A DNA stretch of 64,000 nucleotides from Bacteroidota bacterium. GTDB lineage: Bacteria > Bacteroidota > Bacteroidia > Bacteroidales > F082. Below the pieces are notes generated by a model. The model saw only the letters and a program-made list of their open reading frames with translations. It searched no databases and had not been told where the DNA came from. This document shows positions 62,214-64,000 of this stretch, piece after piece. Both the position numbers and the translations under genes were made by a program. Each line of letters begins with the position of its first letter. Position 1 is the stretch's first letter. The stretch is from positions 62,001 to 126,000 of the forward strand of contig JAERTD010000040.1 of assembly GCA_016845175.1 (NCBI GenBank). The letters run 5' to 3'.

Positions 62214-63449
62214 ATGAGACGAAAAGTATATATGACAGCGGGTTATAACACCATTTCAATGGGTACTGGCCGAAAAGAATTTCATCCAAAAAAAGCCCGT
62301 CCAGGCATTGAGCATTATATCAAAGAAGCCGGACAGGGAACACTGGATCAAATCGGAGGAGCTGATAAAGTAGATGAAACGGCCATTGGAAATTTTATGG
62401 CTGCACGTTTTAATAAGCAAGCCAACCTGCCTGGTTTTGCACCCATGATAGATGAAGGCTTGCAATGGAAACCTGCCATCAGTGTTGAAGGTGCCTGTGG
62501 ATCCGGAGGCCTGGCCCTGATGTCAGGTATTAGATCTGTTCTTGCAGAGACTGCAGAGGTAGTGCTTGCTCTTGGTGTTGAAGTTCAGAACACTGTGAAA
62601 GCCATTTATGGAGCTGATATTCTTGCGGGTGCCGGCTGGTATCAAAAACGTAAGAACGGCCATGCCTATTTCTTCCCGGGTCAGTTTAGTGACCGTGCCG
62701 GTGCCTATTATGAAAAATTCGGAACGGAAAAGGCACGCGCAGGCATGAAAAGATGGTTCCGCAATGCCATGGAAAATGCACGTTTGGATCCAACTGCTCA
62801 GGAATACCACAACAAAGTAGCTGATTTGGATGCCCTCTATGACAAACTAAAGCCCAACGGAGCAGCTTTTGTAGACAATCTGAATGTGCTGGATTGCTCC
62901 AAAGTATCCGATGGTGCTTCAGCCATCGCTATTTGTTCAGAAGAAGGCTTGAAACGCATGGGTGTCGATAAAAAAGATGCTGTAGAAATCCTCGGATTCG
63001 GACATGTGATTCGCAATATTACTGATGATCCTGCCGACCCAACAGAATTACAAACCATCAAAAAAGCAGCTCATCAGGCCATGGAAGATGCCGGTGTTAC
63101 CATCGATCAAATAGGCACCATTGAAACCCACGACTGTTTCTCCATTGCCGGGGTTTTGGCAACAGAGGCCTTGGGTTTGGCAGCCAAAGGTGAGGGTGCT
63201 GATTATGTGGCAGCAGGTAATACGGCTCGTGACGGTTCCATGCCCATGAATACCACAGGAGGACTGATTGGTTGGGGACACCCCACGGGAGGAACAGGAG
63301 TTCACCAGGCAGTTACCATCTGGCAACAACTTACCGGGAAAGCCGGTGATGCTCAAATCGAAATTGATGATGACCGCCCTTATGGCATGACTATAAACAT
63401 GGGTGGTGACGATGTGACTGTGATTTCCATTGTTTATAAACGAGGATAA
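62214..63449 (+). CDS. SCP-x-like thiolase (acetyl-CoA acetyltransferase family)
   Basis: 411 residues. The nucleophile loop is VEGACGSGG, the second motif is ETHDCFSIA (HDCF is the SCP-x-type version of NEAF) and the third is GGLIGWGHPTGGTG. SCP-x and related thiolases favour branched or steroid-type 3-ketoacyl-CoAs, so this set may handle 2-methyl-branched chains; this is inference. It ends 20 bases before a strong bidirectional terminator. Confidence 0.88.
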   Translation: MRRKVYMTAGYNTISMGTGRKEFHPKKARPGIEHYIKEAGQGTLDQIGGADKVDETAIGNFMAARFNKQANLPGFAPMIDEGLQWKPAISVEGACGSGGLALMSGIRSVLAETAEVVLALGVEVQNTVKAIYGADILAGAGWYQKRKNGHAYFFPGQFSDRAGAYYEKFGTEKARAGMKRWFRNAMENARLDPTAQEYHNKVADLDALYDKLKPNGAAFVDNLNVLDCSKVSDGASAIAICSEEGLKRMGVDKKDAVEILGFGHVIRNITDDPADPTELQTIKKAAHQAMEDAGVTIDQIGTIETHDCFSIAGVLATEALGLAAKGEGADYVAAGNTARDGSMPMNTTGGLIGWGHPTGGTGVHQAVTIWQQLTGKAGDAQIEIDDDRPYGMTINMGGDDVTVISIVYKRG

Positions 63450-63469
63450 GTAACAATAAACCTACTATT

Positions 63470-63505
63470 AAAAGCCCCGGCAGTTTTGTCGGGGCTTTTG
63501 CTTTT
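63470..63505. terminator. Bidirectional intrinsic terminator
   Basis: AAAAGCCCCGGCA (63470-63482) pairs with TGTCGGGGCTTTT (63487-63499), 13 bp with one G-U pair and a GTTT loop, with T-runs in both directions. It separates the convergent thiolase and YjbQ genes. Confidence 0.9.
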
Positions 63506-63908
63506 AGGTTGAAGTTATGGTCAAAATGATGGATCGTTGGTTCCGTGGGCCATCAAATTCACATAAAAAGATATTTTGCCAGGTAGACAATCCCATACTT
63601 CCATTGATGATGGGAATACTTTCCTGAGGACCCACCAATCCTGCTTTCAGATGCGCATCCCCGTTGCCATCCTGTGCATCATGCAACCACACACCATTGG
63701 GTATCATTTTCTTCAATAAGTTCACCACATCCATCTGTACTGAATCGTCCCAGTTTTCCTGTATCATAATTCCGGCAGTCGCCCCTTGTACATAAACATT
63801 GATAATTCCGCTATTTATTCCGGATTGACTAACGAATTTTTCAACCTGATGGGTAATGTCATATAAACCGTTGTGTTTGTGGGTGGGGACCTTTAAAGTT
63901 GTCTGCAT
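63504..63908 (-). CDS. yjbQ: YjbQ/UPF0047 family protein
   Basis: 134 residues, usual length. The signature LHDAQDGNGDAHLKAGLVGPQE carries the conserved His and Asp cluster and QGATAGIMIQENWDD precedes it. Members can complement thiamine-phosphate synthase mutants, but the natural function is unknown. Monocistronic, with a perfect minus-strand -7 box at 63928-63935, and terminated by the shared hairpin. Confidence 0.9.
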   Translation of the reverse strand: MQTTLKVPTHKHNGLYDITHQVEKFVSQSGINSGIINVYVQGATAGIMIQENWDDSVQMDVVNLLKKMIPNGVWLHDAQDGNGDAHLKAGLVGPQESIPIINGSMGLSTWQNIFLCEFDGPRNQRSIILTITST

Positions 63909-63927
63909 AAAACATCTGTTTCTAGCT

Positions 63928-63935
63928 CAAAAATA
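63928..63935 (-). promoter_or_regulatory. -7 box (TATTTTTG) of yjbQ
   Basis: A perfect minus-strand TAnnTTTG, 19 bases before the ATG at 63908. Confidence 0.45.
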
Positions 63936-64000
63936 CGAAATCATATTTTTCGTTGTTCTATGTGTTGCAAGGGCTTTTGTTGCAAGAAGCATAAAGGCTT

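Noticed and set aside
63963-63986. Direct repeat TGTTGCAAG with 15-bp period at the window end
   Set aside because: Only two units, cut near the window edge; not enough to call a repeat array.
1-64000. Mobile elements, prophage, CRISPR, tRNA or rRNA genes
   Set aside because: Looked for on both strands; no transposase, integrase, phage structural gene, repeat-spacer array or tRNA-like cloverleaf was recognised.

Overview
This window comes from a member of the Bacteroidota. Three secreted proteins end in type IX secretion (T9SS) sorting domains with the usual PNP motif. Promoters match the Bacteroidota -7 consensus TAnnTTTG, mostly without Shine-Dalgarno sites. Gene content fits the phylum: IcmF, an HYC_CC_PP protein and an EtfD-type Fe-S membrane protein. 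The sequence is moderately AT-rich by eye. I see no tRNA, rRNA, CRISPR array, transposase or prophage.

Layout. 0-8 kb: the C-terminal half of a secreted M1-type peptidase, an AlkD-family DNA glycosylase, a lipoprotein serine hydrolase, an OmpR-type response regulator with its histidine kinase, and DNA primase. The kinase-dnaG gap holds a 10-bp-periodic TTAACA array, a perfect -7 box, two hairpins and an intrinsic terminator, which together look like a small RNA gene beside its likely regulator. 8-8.7 kb: a polypurine/polypyrimidine, repeat-rich stretch with its own minus-strand promoter and terminator. 8.7-22 kb: TadA, a sodium:solute symporter, a membrane-anchored AlbA_2/Schlafen-type protein, a large T9SS beta-propeller protein, a C69 dipeptidase, a glycyl radical enzyme matching trans-4-hydroxy-L-proline dehydratase with its activase, and a PIN-PhoH protein. 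22-29 kb: DNA polymerase I, a ROK-family protein, an orphan lipoprotein, an MBL hydrolase, an iron-sulfur flavoprotein and CutC.

29-39 kb is a leucine-degradation island: two HMG-CoA-lyase-like genes diverge from methylcrotonyl-CoA carboxylase beta, methylglutaconyl-CoA hydratase, carboxylase alpha, an acyl-CoA dehydrogenase and acetoacetyl-CoA synthetase. 39-46 kb carries a T9SS-secreted AGE-fold protein, a butyrate-kinase-like protein with an eroded phosphate-binding motif, and the fused isobutyryl-CoA mutase IcmF. 46-57 kb is a long fatty-acid beta-oxidation run headed by a MarR regulator: fadN-, fadA- and fadE-like genes, a DUF4442 thioesterase, an acyl-CoA ligase and EtfD. 57-60 kb is a copper/heavy-metal cassette on the minus strand (HYC_CC_PP protein, TonB receptor, HMA protein). 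60-63.5 kb is a second, three-gene beta-oxidation set with an atypical dehydrogenase and an SCP-x-like thiolase, ending in a bidirectional terminator before a YjbQ-family gene.

Together, the second half of the window channels branched-chain and straight-chain acyl-CoAs to acetyl-CoA. Electrons from the acyl-CoA dehydrogenases would pass through ETF (not encoded here) to EtfD and the quinone pool.
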